Assembly (NCBI GenBank): GCA_050303615.1
Contig: JBNLCC010000149.1
Span: 1-16,732, forward strand
Source of the DNA: CAZDXJ01 sp050303615
GTDB taxonomy: Bacteria > Pseudomonadota > Gammaproteobacteria > Methylococcales > Methylomonadaceae
Length of the DNA stretch: 16,732 bases
Reading direction: 5' to 3'
Below the pieces are notes generated by a model, which did not search any database, was not told where the DNA came from, and saw only the letters and a list, made by a program, of their open reading frames with translations. How positions within the stretch are numbered: the stretch's first letter is position 1; every line of letters starts with the position of its first letter. Shown here in pieces: positions 1 to 7,900 of the stretch. The translations under genes were made by a program, and so were the position numbers.

Positions 1-63
1 CCGGCAGGCGATCGAGTCGTTATCACCATGAACGGTAAATTTCTGCCCTATAAGTCCTGGTAA
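1..63 (+). CDS. C-terminal end of an unidentified protein (partial)
   Basis: Frame 1 is open from the window edge to a TAA at 61-63 and gives 20 residues ending GKFLPYKSW. The stretch GDRVVITM reads like a beta-strand segment of a folded enzyme and is loosely reminiscent of the C-terminal domain of pyruvate kinases. The last ten residues do not fit the usual pyruvate kinase ending, so I do not assign a function. The next 350 bases hold no convincing gene, which is consistent with a real gene end here. The call that this is coding rests on the open frame and the plausible residue composition only. Confidence 0.5.
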   Translation, partial: PAGDRVVITMNGKFLPYKSW

Positions 64-421
64 CGAGCATCTTGTTTGGTCTAGCCTGCATGATGGAGGA
101 AGCACGCTGTCTTTAAGTTAAAGGTTTCCGGCTGAACTGCGTTTTTACTTGCCACCGGTGATGTAAAAATACAGGATACTTTCAGCTGAGCTGAAGTATG
201 TATGCGCTGATTTCGATGGCGGTTGAACTGGCAGGAGAAAGCCGAACAATGTTATTAAGCACTTTTTCTGACGGGATCGTTTTTTTTTCGTCATACTGAT
301 TGAAACTTTATAAGCGCCGTTAAATAACATTTGCAAGTGTGCCTGGCTCCGACTGATATAACACATGGTAATCTCTCCCGAACCTATAGCGCCTTGGCGA
401 TCCCTGGTCCTTCCGGCCGGC
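64..421. other. Intergenic stretch without a convincing gene
   Basis: No ORF here has convincing protein character. Visible landmarks are a near-perfect palindrome at 181-195 (TTCAGCT, one central G, AGCTGAA) and a run of nine T at about 281-289. On the minus strand a 73-codon frame (366 down to 145) has a passable GGGAGAG ribosome site, but its composition is unconvincing. I see no clear terminator for the plus-strand gene ending at 63. Confidence 0.5.
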
Positions 422-452
422 AAAAAAAGGGCCTGCATCGCTGCAGACCCTT
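422..452 (-). terminator. Rho-independent terminator
   Basis: Read on the minus strand, an 11-base arm (AAGGGTCTGCA) is followed by a 4-base loop and its near-perfect complement (TGCAGGCCCTT), with one mismatch. A run of seven T follows at once (plus-strand A tract 422-428). This is a textbook intrinsic terminator. It lies about 140 bases past the stop codon of the thrombospondin-repeat gene and is the natural end of that transcript. Confidence 0.85.
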
Positions 453-568
453 GCTGTATTTCGTCCCCGGACAGACGCGAGCCGACGACCGAGTGATTGG
501 TCTCTGTCTTCGCTATTCTGGACTGGCAACGCCTTCAACTATGCGGGCACATTCCGTTCCAGCCAGTC
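422..568 (-). ncRNA. Candidate structured 3' UTR or small RNA ending in a terminator
   Basis: The stretch between the stop codon at 591 and the terminator folds into successive helices on paper. The first pairs 521-527 (GACTGGC) with 562-568 (GCCAGTC), extended by 528-531 with 555-558 (AACG/CGTT). The second pairs 470-475 (GACAGA) with 503-508 (TCTGTC), extended by 487-490 with 499-502 (GACC/GGTC). The terminator hairpin follows. The pairings are seen directly. That the region is a functional RNA, either a 3' UTR-derived small RNA or a stable UTR, is inference. I do not recognise a known RNA family. Confidence 0.3.
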
Positions 569-590
569 TGAACTCTTCGGGAATTAAGTA

Positions 591-1367
591 TTATTGAACA
601 TTAGGGTCCAAAGGATCAGCATCACAAGCATCTCCGGCTCCATCACCATCTGAATCGATTTGGTCTGGATTTGAATCGAAGATACAATTATCACAGGCAT
701 CACCAACTCCATCAGTATCAGAATCGGCTTGGTCTTGATTAACATCTATTGGACAGTTATCAGAACCATCGCCATTTAGTACTCCTTCACCGTCGATATC
801 AGGATCACAAGCATCACCTCTTAAATCACCATCAAGATTGGCTTGGTCAGGATTAAAAGTATTAGGACAGTTGTCAACCAAATCCGCAACACCATCCATA
901 TCGGAATCCGAGCAAGCATCGCCTACACCATCCTCGTCAGAGTCAAGTTGATCGGGGTTAGCAACACCTTTACAGTTATCACAGGCATCACCTATTCCAT
1001 CGCCATCAGTGTCAATCTGCTCTTTATTTGCAGTGTCTGGACAGTTATCGCAGATATCACCGACCCTATCTTCGTCGAAATCCGCCTGATCTTCGTTTGG
1101 AAGGAACTGGCAGTTGTCAAAATTGTCCAGCACACCGTCTCCATCGGTATCCATACAAGGACCGAGAAAGTCCCCGTGTGCCAAATGCGCTTTCACTGCC
1201 GGCTCGCCAACGGTAATAGTATGGGCATTACCCGGATTCCCGGGGGGTATGTGACAAATGGTAACTTTTGGTCGAGGACCGGCAACGGCTGACGAAGTAA
1301 AACCGGCCAGCGATAAAATATAAAGCATACAAATTTTGAATAATATAAAAGCTTTTTTATTATTCAT
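591..1367 (-). CDS. Secreted thrombospondin type 3 repeat protein, calcium-binding type
   Basis: This is a 258-residue exported protein. Residues 1-29 form a Sec signal peptide (basic NNKK start, hydrophobic core, AVA-G cleavage site). Residues 35-71 form a small module bounded by Cys38 and Cys71, with CHIPPGNPGNAHTI and a conserved-looking HLAHGD. From residue 73 to the end run repeated acidic calcium-loop motifs (DTDGDGVLDNFDNC, DTDGDGIGDACDNC, DSDGDGAGDACD), typical of thrombospondin type 3 repeats. Their paired cysteines are expected to form disulfides and the Asp/Asn residues to bind calcium. No C-terminal anchor (LPXTG-like, PEP-CTERM or transmembrane) follows, so the product is probably periplasmic or released. 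An AGGAGGA ribosome site sits just upstream of the ATG. It seems to be transcribed alone. The precise role is unknown; extracellular matrix or adhesion is possible. Confidence 0.85.
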   Translation of the reverse strand: MNNKKAFILFKICMLYILSLAGFTSSAVAGPRPKVTICHIPPGNPGNAHTITVGEPAVKAHLAHGDFLGPCMDTDGDGVLDNFDNCQFLPNEDQADFDEDRVGDICDNCPDTANKEQIDTDGDGIGDACDNCKGVANPDQLDSDEDGVGDACSDSDMDGVADLVDNCPNTFNPDQANLDGDLRGDACDPDIDGEGVLNGDGSDNCPIDVNQDQADSDTDGVGDACDNCIFDSNPDQIDSDGDGAGDACDADPLDPNVQ

Positions 1368-1427
1368 AGTCCTATCCTCCTAAAAATTATTGGATAAGCG
1401 GAAGCATTCAGAATGAATTGAAATACC

Positions 1428-1484
1428 CCTTATCGGGCTTGATAATAAGGCTATCTTCCAAAGGTTGAGAGTTATGAACCTTTG
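1428..1484 (-). promoter_or_regulatory. Two tandem hairpins in the leader of the thrombospondin-repeat gene
   Basis: Upstream of the start at 1367 lie two inverted repeats. CAAAGGTT (1459-1466) pairs with AACCTTTG (1477-1484) across a 10-base gap, and CCTTAT (1428-1433) pairs with ATAAGG (1445-1450) across 11 bases. They could form leader hairpins in the minus-strand mRNA or be protein operators. The symmetry is visible; function is inference. Confidence 0.3.
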
Positions 1485-2178
1485 CATACACTATCGTGAA
1501 TTAAAGTCACTTTTAATGATGCTCAGGCGCTTGACGTATTTAAACGGATAAATGACTCGTAAAGACATATCCCCTGCATGCAGATAATTGGTTTTGATTA
1601 TTTACAGTCATTCACAATGAAATAAATAGTCGAAATAAAGCCCGGATTTTATTTTGATTGCACTAAATTAAATCCGAACTGGGGGGCGATTATGTCAGAA
1701 AAATCTCTTATATATTGTGATCTTACTCTCAATTATTGAAGCTGACTCTGAAATATAAATTCCGTAAATTATTAACATGCAGAATCAACGTCAACAGCTA
1801 GCTTGCGATTGGCAGTATTAGGAGAAAATTTTTGAATGGTCTGTTTCGAGACGACGTAGGCCAATTCCTTCGCAATTTTCTTTTCTTTCAGGCAGGGCGG
1901 TCCAATGTGCTATTTGAAATCTGGTGTGGTTTTGAGCGGAAACAATCCTTCCAGGAATTGGGATTTTGGCGGAGGAGCCAACGTCAATATTAAAAGTCGT
2001 CAGATTAAGTCCGGATTATCTGGATCAAGCTGATTATGCAGTTAAAAACCGAAGAATTTGGTGTTCACACACGAATTCTTTCGAATAAAGGCGCTGTCAT
2101 CAAATTGTAATAAGTTTATGTGACCTTTCAAAAGTTAAGCGCTTAACCCTAGCGTGCTGATCTGTAAAGGTCGTGACA
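1485..2178. other. AT-rich stretch without a convincing gene
   Basis: No ORF of credible length or composition is present on either strand. The main landmark is a perfect 14-base palindrome, GTTAAGCGCTTAAC (2134-2147). A 15-codon frame (1692-1739) follows a G-rich ribosome-site-like stretch. A minus-strand frame at about 1780-1985 is interrupted by a stop. The stretch probably holds promoter sequence for the minus-strand gene starting at 1367, but I could not place -35/-10 boxes with confidence. Confidence 0.5.
2134..2147. promoter_or_regulatory. Perfect 14-base palindrome, possible operator
   Basis: GTTAAGC followed at once by GCTTAAC is a perfect dyad of the size bound by dimeric transcription factors. 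It lies just before the remnant coding region at 2179-2648. No regulator gene is nearby, and binding is inferred only from symmetry. Confidence 0.25.
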
Positions 2179-2242
2179 ATGTTTAGAAATACTGCTTTCT
2201 TACACCGCTTAAGATTAGTTATTGATCGTGATTTGAAAAAAA

Positions 2243-2648
2243 TTGGCAAAGGGTCATGACATTAAACAAGTTCTCCAAAAGTTAAGCAGTAAAAGGCAAT
2301 ACATTTCACAGGCAATAGCGGTAACCGGGAATGTCAATATGCCGATCAAGCCGGTCAATATGACACGGGTGATTATCAATCCTGATGGTCCTTATATGTG
2401 TAGCGGGCCGGCAGCGCACCTCGGAATGACCGGGCGTAAAACAGACAGTGATACTTACGGCAGCTTTGCCAGACATTGCGGGTCGGCTTTAAACGGTAAG
2501 GGGCTCTCCCGCATAGACCGTGTCGGAGCTTACGCAACAAAATGATGGCGTTTTTTATCAGCAACTGCCGGTAAATGGTCATTTCGGTTCGAGCGGCATG
2601 TCGTTACCTTGGGAAAATACCGATAACGCCGAATTACTGGTTGATTAG
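2243..2648 (+). pseudogene. Probable remnant of a CDGSH-type iron-sulfur protein
   Basis: The frame 2243-2545 opens only from a weak TTG. It contains NPDGPYMCSGP, then MTGRKTDSDT, then ARHCGSALNGK and RVGAYATK. This order resembles bacterial CDGSH iron-sulfur domains: a GPY/GPL strand, a TGR turn, the RCGxSxNKPFCDGSH cluster motif, then GFxATG. The cluster-binding Cys-rich motif itself is not intact: only one of its cysteines remains and the CDGSH part is gone. After the stop at 2545 the next frame continues with QNDGVFYQQLPVNGHFG to a stop at 2648, as if a frameshift separates the two halves. An adjacent 26-codon frame (2179-2259) may be more of the same wreck. The family link is inference from weak similarity; an alternative is chance coding-like sequence. 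Confidence 0.35.
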
Positions 2649-2766
2649 CCCCATCGGAAAATTGACGCGCGGCTTTTGCGCAAAAAACCTGTGATGACTT
2701 ACTAAAATGCGGCAAATTTATGCGGTTGGTTATTTATAGAACTGCCTTAAACCTGGCAATGCGTGA

Positions 2767-2798
2767 GCAAAAATAACCGCGGTCAGTGACCGCGGTCT
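2767..2798 (-). terminator. Rho-independent terminator of the PhoX-like gene
   Basis: A 10-base perfect inverted repeat (ACCGCGGTCA, one base, TGACCGCGGT; 2776-2796) is GC-rich. Read on the minus strand it is followed by TTATTTTTGC. It lies about 150 bases beyond the stop of the gene ending at 2943, so it most likely terminates that transcript. Confidence 0.8.
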
Positions 2799-2942
2799 TC
2801 ATAATTGCCAGAAGAGGAGATATATGGTTCTATCTTGAATTCCTTGTCTTCCCTAACTGAGGTTTCTCTGGCATTCACCAGACAAATTGTAGGAGGTACA
2901 TACCCTGTCCATGTTGCTTGTCAAATCGGTGTTGTCTGACTA

Positions 2943-4241
2943 TTAATGATTATCTTCATGATCATGTTCATGATGATCATCAGACTGCATTTTTGTAATT
3001 GCGATAGTCATATCGTTACCATCGTCAGCGTGCTGTACATTGATCAACATGGTTCCCGGTATCGTGCGCGGGAAGTAAATACCGGTACCTTCTGCGCCAA
3101 GGGTTGTCAGCGTGCCGAACAGCACAACCTTGTCGGCAACACCATCGTGGTTTTTATCTCTGGTTGATGCTGCCCAGATATCGCTTTTGCTGCTATTGTC
3201 CTCGACGATATAGAGGTTACCCGCGTTATCGGATGCCAGGTTGTCCGGGCTATGCAGACCATATGTCGGAACATCACTTTCATCATTCACGTTGCCCACG
3301 TTCACGCCAACGAATTCAGTAATTTCCGGGGTATCAGTATTGACCGGTATCTGCAGAACGCGTTTATCGGTGGTAGTGGCAAAATATAGATTGGGGCCGA
3401 TCAATTCGGCATCTTCAGGACGCAGGTAATCGGTTACCCCCGCTTCGTCGGCAGCAGCCCGTGCACTCACTGAAGGATCGGTGAAGACGCCGTTCTGGCC
3501 TGGAACCAATGCCACCCATTCGCCTGTGCCGGTACCGTCAATCGCACCGGGTGAGACGATGTTCAAAGCATACAACGTACCGGAAGATAGGTCGCCGTAT
3601 TGATCAGGTACAAACTTGTAGATGGAACCGCCGTTCAGTTCGTCCCCGACATATATCGTGCCGTCGTTATCTGCGGCAATGCCTTCATGCGACATGCGGC
3701 CAACCGCCGGGCGGTCGACACAGTCCATTTCCAGGCCGTCGACTTCACATTCGAACAGGCGGCCGAACTCACCATTTTCTTCTGCTGCGAGTACGGTGCC
3801 CCAGGGTGTCCATTCTATACCATCCATGCGGCTGAAACCCGGTGCGATGCCGAAGTCCGAACCAAAATAGGTTACGGCTGCGCTAGTTTCCAAGTCAATC
3901 GCAGTAATGGCACCAATTTCTCCTCCGATTTCTTGAGTGCGGTACAGGAAACGGCCGACGTGTGCGCCGGTTTCATTGACTGTGTTCATATCATTCCAGT
4001 CATTTCCTCCCGGAACTGCGTCATGGACAATTTGCGGAGAGCAGGCACCGGTTTCATCGCTGATGACTGTTGACGAGAAACCTTCCGGCAGCGCCAGGGG
4101 GTCGCAAGCCGGTTTACTGCCGGGCAATGCAGAGGCGGATTGCGGTTCGAACGAGAAGGGGCCGTTAATGACCGGTTTATCGGCAAATGCTGGTGAACAG
4201 ATAACGGTCGCAATAGCGGCAGTTATGATTGAACTTTTCAT
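2943..4241 (-). CDS. Secreted PhoX/DUF839-like beta-propeller protein with His-rich tail
   Basis: This is a 432-residue protein with a Sec-type signal peptide (residues 1-20, cleavage near AFA-D). It has no twin-arginine motif, unlike classical PhoX. The mature part has PhoX/DUF839-style blade motifs: FLYRTQEIGG (about 98-107), a GIEWTPWGTVLAAEENGEFG strand pair (141-160), SHEGIAADNDGTIYVGDEL (184-202), RPEDAE (274-279) and SPDNLASDNAGNLYIVEDN (331-349). The acidic residues E153, E186, D200/E201, E276 and E347/D348 fit the calcium/iron ligands expected in this fold. Residues 362-370 (DKNHDGVAD) look like a calcium loop. The C-terminus (421-432) is a His/Asp/Glu cluster that could bind metal. 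An AGGAG site precedes the ATG. Phosphatase activity is plausible from the family but not proven, since DUF839 members vary. It is monocistronic, with a terminator at 2767-2798. Confidence 0.75.
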   Translation of the reverse strand: MKSSIITAAIATVICSPAFADKPVINGPFSFEPQSASALPGSKPACDPLALPEGFSSTVISDETGACSPQIVHDAVPGGNDWNDMNTVNETGAHVGRFLYRTQEIGGEIGAITAIDLETSAAVTYFGSDFGIAPGFSRMDGIEWTPWGTVLAAEENGEFGRLFECEVDGLEMDCVDRPAVGRMSHEGIAADNDGTIYVGDELNGGSIYKFVPDQYGDLSSGTLYALNIVSPGAIDGTGTGEWVALVPGQNGVFTDPSVSARAAADEAGVTDYLRPEDAELIGPNLYFATTTDKRVLQIPVNTDTPEITEFVGVNVGNVNDESDVPTYGLHSPDNLASDNAGNLYIVEDNSSKSDIWAASTRDKNHDGVADKVVLFGTLTTLGAEGTGIYFPRTIPGTMLINVQHADDGNDMTIAITKMQSDDHHEHDHEDNH

Positions 4242-4464
4242 TTTTGTCTCCTGTTAAAAATAGACGTGTTTCAGATCAACACCTAATAAAAGTTAACCGG
4301 GGAAAATGACTGGCGTTTTACCGTTTGATAATAATTCCGTTACAATTGCAGGACCATAGCACGACGGCCCAGACTGGCAACTTGCTACTGAGTAGTCAAG
4401 CCGGTTGATGCCTGAAGTGGCCAGCTTTGTGCTGTAAAAATGCGATAGGCGCACGCTTAAAAAC

Positions 4465-4483
4465 TTATTAAAATGCTTAATAA
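4465..4483. promoter_or_regulatory. Inverted repeat just upstream of the PHA-system-like gene
   Basis: TTATTAA, a 5-base spacer (AATGC) and TTAATAA form a perfect dyad ending 14 bases before the ATG at 4498. It could be an operator or part of an AT-rich promoter. There is no strong ribosome site between it and the start. Its function is inferred from position and symmetry only. Confidence 0.25.
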
Positions 4484-4497
4484 CTGACTGGATACCT

Positions 4498-4767
4498 ATG
4501 AAAATACCAAAGTCGATAAAGGTCAAAATTTTTGATCATCCGGACCAACTGATTACGAAAGCTAAGAAAGAGGCTGAAAAGAACGGTTTGCAATTTTTGG
4601 GCGATACCGATCGCGGCATCATAAAAGGGTTTGGCATTGAAGCGGACTATATATTTCAGGAAGATATTCTGACTGTTACGGTTTTTCGCAAGCCTATTTT
4701 ACTTCCATGGACAAAAGTGGAACAAAAAGTCAGGGCTTTTGTAACTATGCAAGAAAAAATCAATTGA
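4498..4767 (+). CDS. Small protein resembling polyhydroxyalkanoic-acid-system family
   Basis: This is an 89-residue soluble protein without a signal peptide or membrane segment. It begins with a basic strand (KSIKVKIFDHP), followed by an amphipathic helix with many Lys/Glu (residues 18-30). A beta-rich part follows with GIIKGFGIEADYIFQEDILTV (about 40-60), then KPILLPWTKVEQKVRAFV. That order (helix, G-rich strand, long hydrophobic strand, LP-W, C-terminal helix) matches the putative polyhydroxyalkanoic acid system family (PHA_gran_rgn), small proteins often found in proteobacteria of uncertain function. No phasin or PHA synthase lies in this window, so the name should not be read as a function. 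It is divergent from the PhoX-like gene and convergent with the efflux operon. The ribosome site is weak. Confidence 0.65.
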   Translation: MKIPKSIKVKIFDHPDQLITKAKKEAEKNGLQFLGDTDRGIIKGFGIEADYIFQEDILTVTVFRKPILLPWTKVEQKVRAFVTMQEKIN

Positions 4768-4902
4768 GGGCGTTGCGTCTCCCATTATGTCACTTGGGTT
4801 AAACGCGGGTGTAATATCCGCTATTTTTTGATCCGCTTGGGCCTGCGTTGAAGGTGTACGGTTTCCGCCTGTATACTGTTCGTGTGTATCTTCCGCGGTC
4901 AT
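4699..4902 (-). CDS. Possible small ORF coupled to the RND permease stop codon
   Basis: A 67-codon frame starts with an ATG that overlaps the permease stop by one base (TAATG). AGAGGA lies 5 to 10 bases before it as a potential ribosome site. The product is hydrophilic, with Gln, Thr and Asp in its first half, and its last part lies antisense to the 3' end of the small gene at 4498-4767. The start geometry favours translational coupling. The low-complexity composition and antisense overlap argue that it may be a chance frame. No family is recognised. Confidence 0.25.
   Translation of the reverse strand: MTAEDTHEQYTGGNRTPSTQAQADQKIADITPAFNPSDIMGDATPSIDFFLHSYKSPDFLFHFCPWK
4805..4829 (+). terminator. 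Weak terminator after the PHA-system-like gene
   Basis: GCGGG (4805-4809) can pair with TCCGC (4817-4821), with one G-U pair and a 7-base loop. The tract TATTTTTT follows. The stem is short, so termination may be inefficient, but the position 40 bases past the stop at 4767 fits. Confidence 0.35.
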
Positions 4903-7900
4903 TATTCCTCTTCGCCGGGCAACCGTTTCGGCAGGTTCCGTTTTAGCAGAAAATACACCACCGGTATGACTACCAGCGAAAACAGCGTGGACGCGATAAT
5001 GCCGAAGATAAAGCTCCAGGCCAATCCGGAAAAAATAGGGTCCAGTACGATGATCGAAGAACCGAATACTGCGGCAGCGGCGGTTAGGAAAATGGGGGTG
5101 AGCCGCGTTGCCCCCGCCTCGATTAACGCTTCGGTCAATGTCGTCTGTTCGTCGCGGTGATAGGTTCGCACGATAAAATCGATCAGAATAATCGAATTTC
5201 TGACCACAATGCCGGCCAGCGCGATCATGCCGATCATCGCGGTTGCGGTAAAATAGATCGGAGTCGGATAGCCGGCGACCGGCTCGGTAAACAGGTTGAG
5301 CAGCCAGAAACCGGGCATGATGCCGATCACCGTCAACGGTATCGCGATCATCATGACCAACGGCACGCCCAGCGAGCCGGTCTGGCCGACCAGCAGCACG
5401 TAGATCATTACCATTGCCGCGCCGAAAGCCAGCCCCAGATCCCGAAAGACATCGACGGTAATTTTCCATTCTCCTTCGCCTGCCAATTCGGCATGATATC
5501 CTTCGGGCAGCGGCCGTTTGTCGAGACTTTGATACAGATCGAGAATGGCCTCGACCGGACTGCGCCCAGCCATTTCGGCGGTCACGTAGGAAAGCCGCTG
5601 CAAATTTTTATGATAAATAGTCTGCTCGCCGTTTTCGACAACCGCGGTGCCGATTTCGCCAAGCGAAATCATTTCCCCCGATCCTGTTTTTACCTTCAAA
5701 GCCAATAAATCCTCGGCGGAGGAGCGGAGCTGTCGGGGGAGTTGCAGTTGAATCAGCAGCGGCTTGCGCTCGGTGGCGATGTGCACGGTACCGGCCGTAT
5801 CTCCCTGCAGCGCCAGTTTCATGGTTCTGGCAATGCGGCCAACGGAAATGCCGTGCAGTGCCGCTTTTTCACGGTCCACAACAAAATGCAGCTTGGCATG
5901 CGGCGCTTCGACGAAGTCGTCGACATCGACCACGCCTTTTATTTTTTGCAGCCTCGCTTTAACCTGGTTGGAAACCCGGATAATGTCGGCGTAAGAAGCT
6001 GCCGGTGGGCCGTAAATTTCAGCGACCACGGTCGATAAAACCGGTGGGCCGGGCGGTAGTTCCACTATTTTGATATTGGCGCCGTAGCGTCGGCCGATGC
6101 GCTCGATTTCCGGCCGGATACGCAACGCGATATCATGTGATTGGTATTGGCGTTGTTCCTTAGGCAACAGATTGATACGGATTTCGCCGACGTAGCTGCC
6201 TTGCCTCAGATAATAATGGCGCACCAGCCCGTTGAAATCCATCGGTGCGGCCAGGCCGACATAGGTCTGGTAATCGGTCACCTCATTGACGGTAGCCAGG
6301 TAGCGGCCCAGCGCGCCGGCCACCGCATCGGTATCCTCCAGCGTGGTGCCGCGGGGCATATCGATCACCAACTGCAGTTCGTTTTTATTGTCGAACGGCA
6401 GCAGTTTAAGCGGCACGGCGCGGGTGACGGCAAGCAGGCTGGCAGCGACAAAAGCGATGAACACCGCCAGCAGAAACCAGCGGGCCCGGGCAGGAGTGGC
6501 AATCAGTGGGCCGAGGATAGCCTTATAGATGCGGTAACCGGCGCTTTGTTTCAGTTCAAAAGGTTGGTCATGGCCCTTGCCGTAATCACCTTTAAGCAAA
6601 CGATAGCTGGCCCAAGGGGTCACGGTGAATGCGATGATCAGCGACAGCAGCATCGCAATCGGCACATTGAAGGCCATCGGTGCCATATAGGGCCCCATCA
6701 TGCCGGTGATGTACAACATCGGAATGAAAGACAGAATTACCGCAAACGTGGCGATGATGGTCGGCGGCCTGACTTCGTCGACGGCCGTGAGCAGTGCACG
6801 CAATGGCGGTTCCTTGCGCAGTTTGTAGTGGCGATGAATATTTTCTACGTCGACGATCGGATCGTCCACTAACAGTCCCAGGGACAGAATCAGTGCAAAT
6901 AACGTAACCCGGTTGATGGTATAGCCGAAGATCAGATCTAACAGCAGTGTTACGGCAAAGGTCATCGGCACGGCGATGGATACGATGAACGATTCCTTTA
7001 AGCCCAGGGATAAAGCCAACAACACTACGATCGTGATTATGGCGATGCCCAGATGTTTGACTAATTCGTTGACTTTGTGGTCCGCGGTTTCGCCGTAATT
7101 GCGGGTCACGGTCAACAGAATATCGTCGGGCAGCAGCGTGCCCCTCAAGCTTGCGGCCAGGGCTAATATCTGTTCAGCCACGCTGACCGCATTGCTGCCC
7201 TTGCGTTTGGCAATGGCGATGGTGGTCATGGTGCGCTCTTCTCCGGCCACCGGTGAAGGTCCCGCCGCTTTGCCGACGGTACGCATGTGCTTAACGGCCG
7301 GGCCGAAGCCGATGCGGGTATAGTTGGCAATGTCGGCAGGGCCGTCTTCGACCCGGGCGACATCGCGCAAATAGACCTGCCCGCGCGTCGTGCTTTTAAT
7401 AACGGTGGCAGCGACTTCCGCCGCGGTTTTAAAAAACGGGCCGGCTTCCACCAGTACTTCATGTCCCGACTGATCAAAGGCACCGGTTTGCAGATTGACA
7501 TTGGCGGTAGCCAGCGCCTGTTTTATTTGCAGCAGACTGATATTGCGCGCCTCCATTTTAGCCGGGTCCGGATAGATCGAAATTTGCCGATAGGGGGCTC
7601 CGATGACGCTGCTTCTGCCGACGTCTTCGACGCTTCTCAGCCGTTCGATCAATTCGTCGGCGATGCGTCTGAGGGTCATCGCATCGTACCGCCGGTCCGG
7701 CGCGGACAACGTCAGTGTGACGATAGGTACGTCGTCGATCTCAACGGGTTTGACAATCCAGTTGGTGACGCCAGGCGGGATAAGGTCCTGATTGGCGAGC
7801 AGCTTGTCCCGTGTTTTGAGCACGCTGCTGTCGAGATCTTCACCGACAAAGTAACGTACGGTAACCAGGGCTGCGCCGGGCTTTGACGCCGAATAAACAT

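Noticed and set aside
145..366. Minus-strand 73-codon frame beginning MCYISRSQAH with a GGGAGAG ribosome-site-like sequence
   Set aside because: It lies past a strong terminator without a visible promoter. It also contains a long A run coding for Lys, and its composition and family match are unconvincing.
843..1292. Plus-strand 149-codon frame opposite the thrombospondin-repeat gene
   Set aside because: Its repetitive Ile/Val/Thr pattern is simply the antisense of the acidic repeats, and the signal peptide plus calcium motifs make the minus-strand reading far better.
1692..1739. Fifteen-codon frame MSEKSLIYCDLTLNY after a G-rich stretch, possibly a leader peptide
   Set aside because: No downstream gene follows that it could regulate, there is no attenuator-like structure, and it is too short to support.
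1780..1985. Minus-strand reading with PPPKSQFLEGLFPLK and KKIAKELAYVVSKQTIQ, possibly a decayed transposase
   Set aside because: It is interrupted by a TAG, has no start, and no recognisable transposase motif or terminal repeats. The similarity is only an impression.
2946..4257. Several plus-strand frames opposite the PhoX-like gene, including one of 157 codons
   Set aside because: They are antisense shadows; the minus-strand protein has a signal peptide, ribosome site and family motifs throughout.
6141..6872. Plus-strand 243-codon frame opposite the RND permease
   Set aside because: It is rich in His, Gln and Arg, as expected from the antisense of membrane-protein codons, and has no family features.
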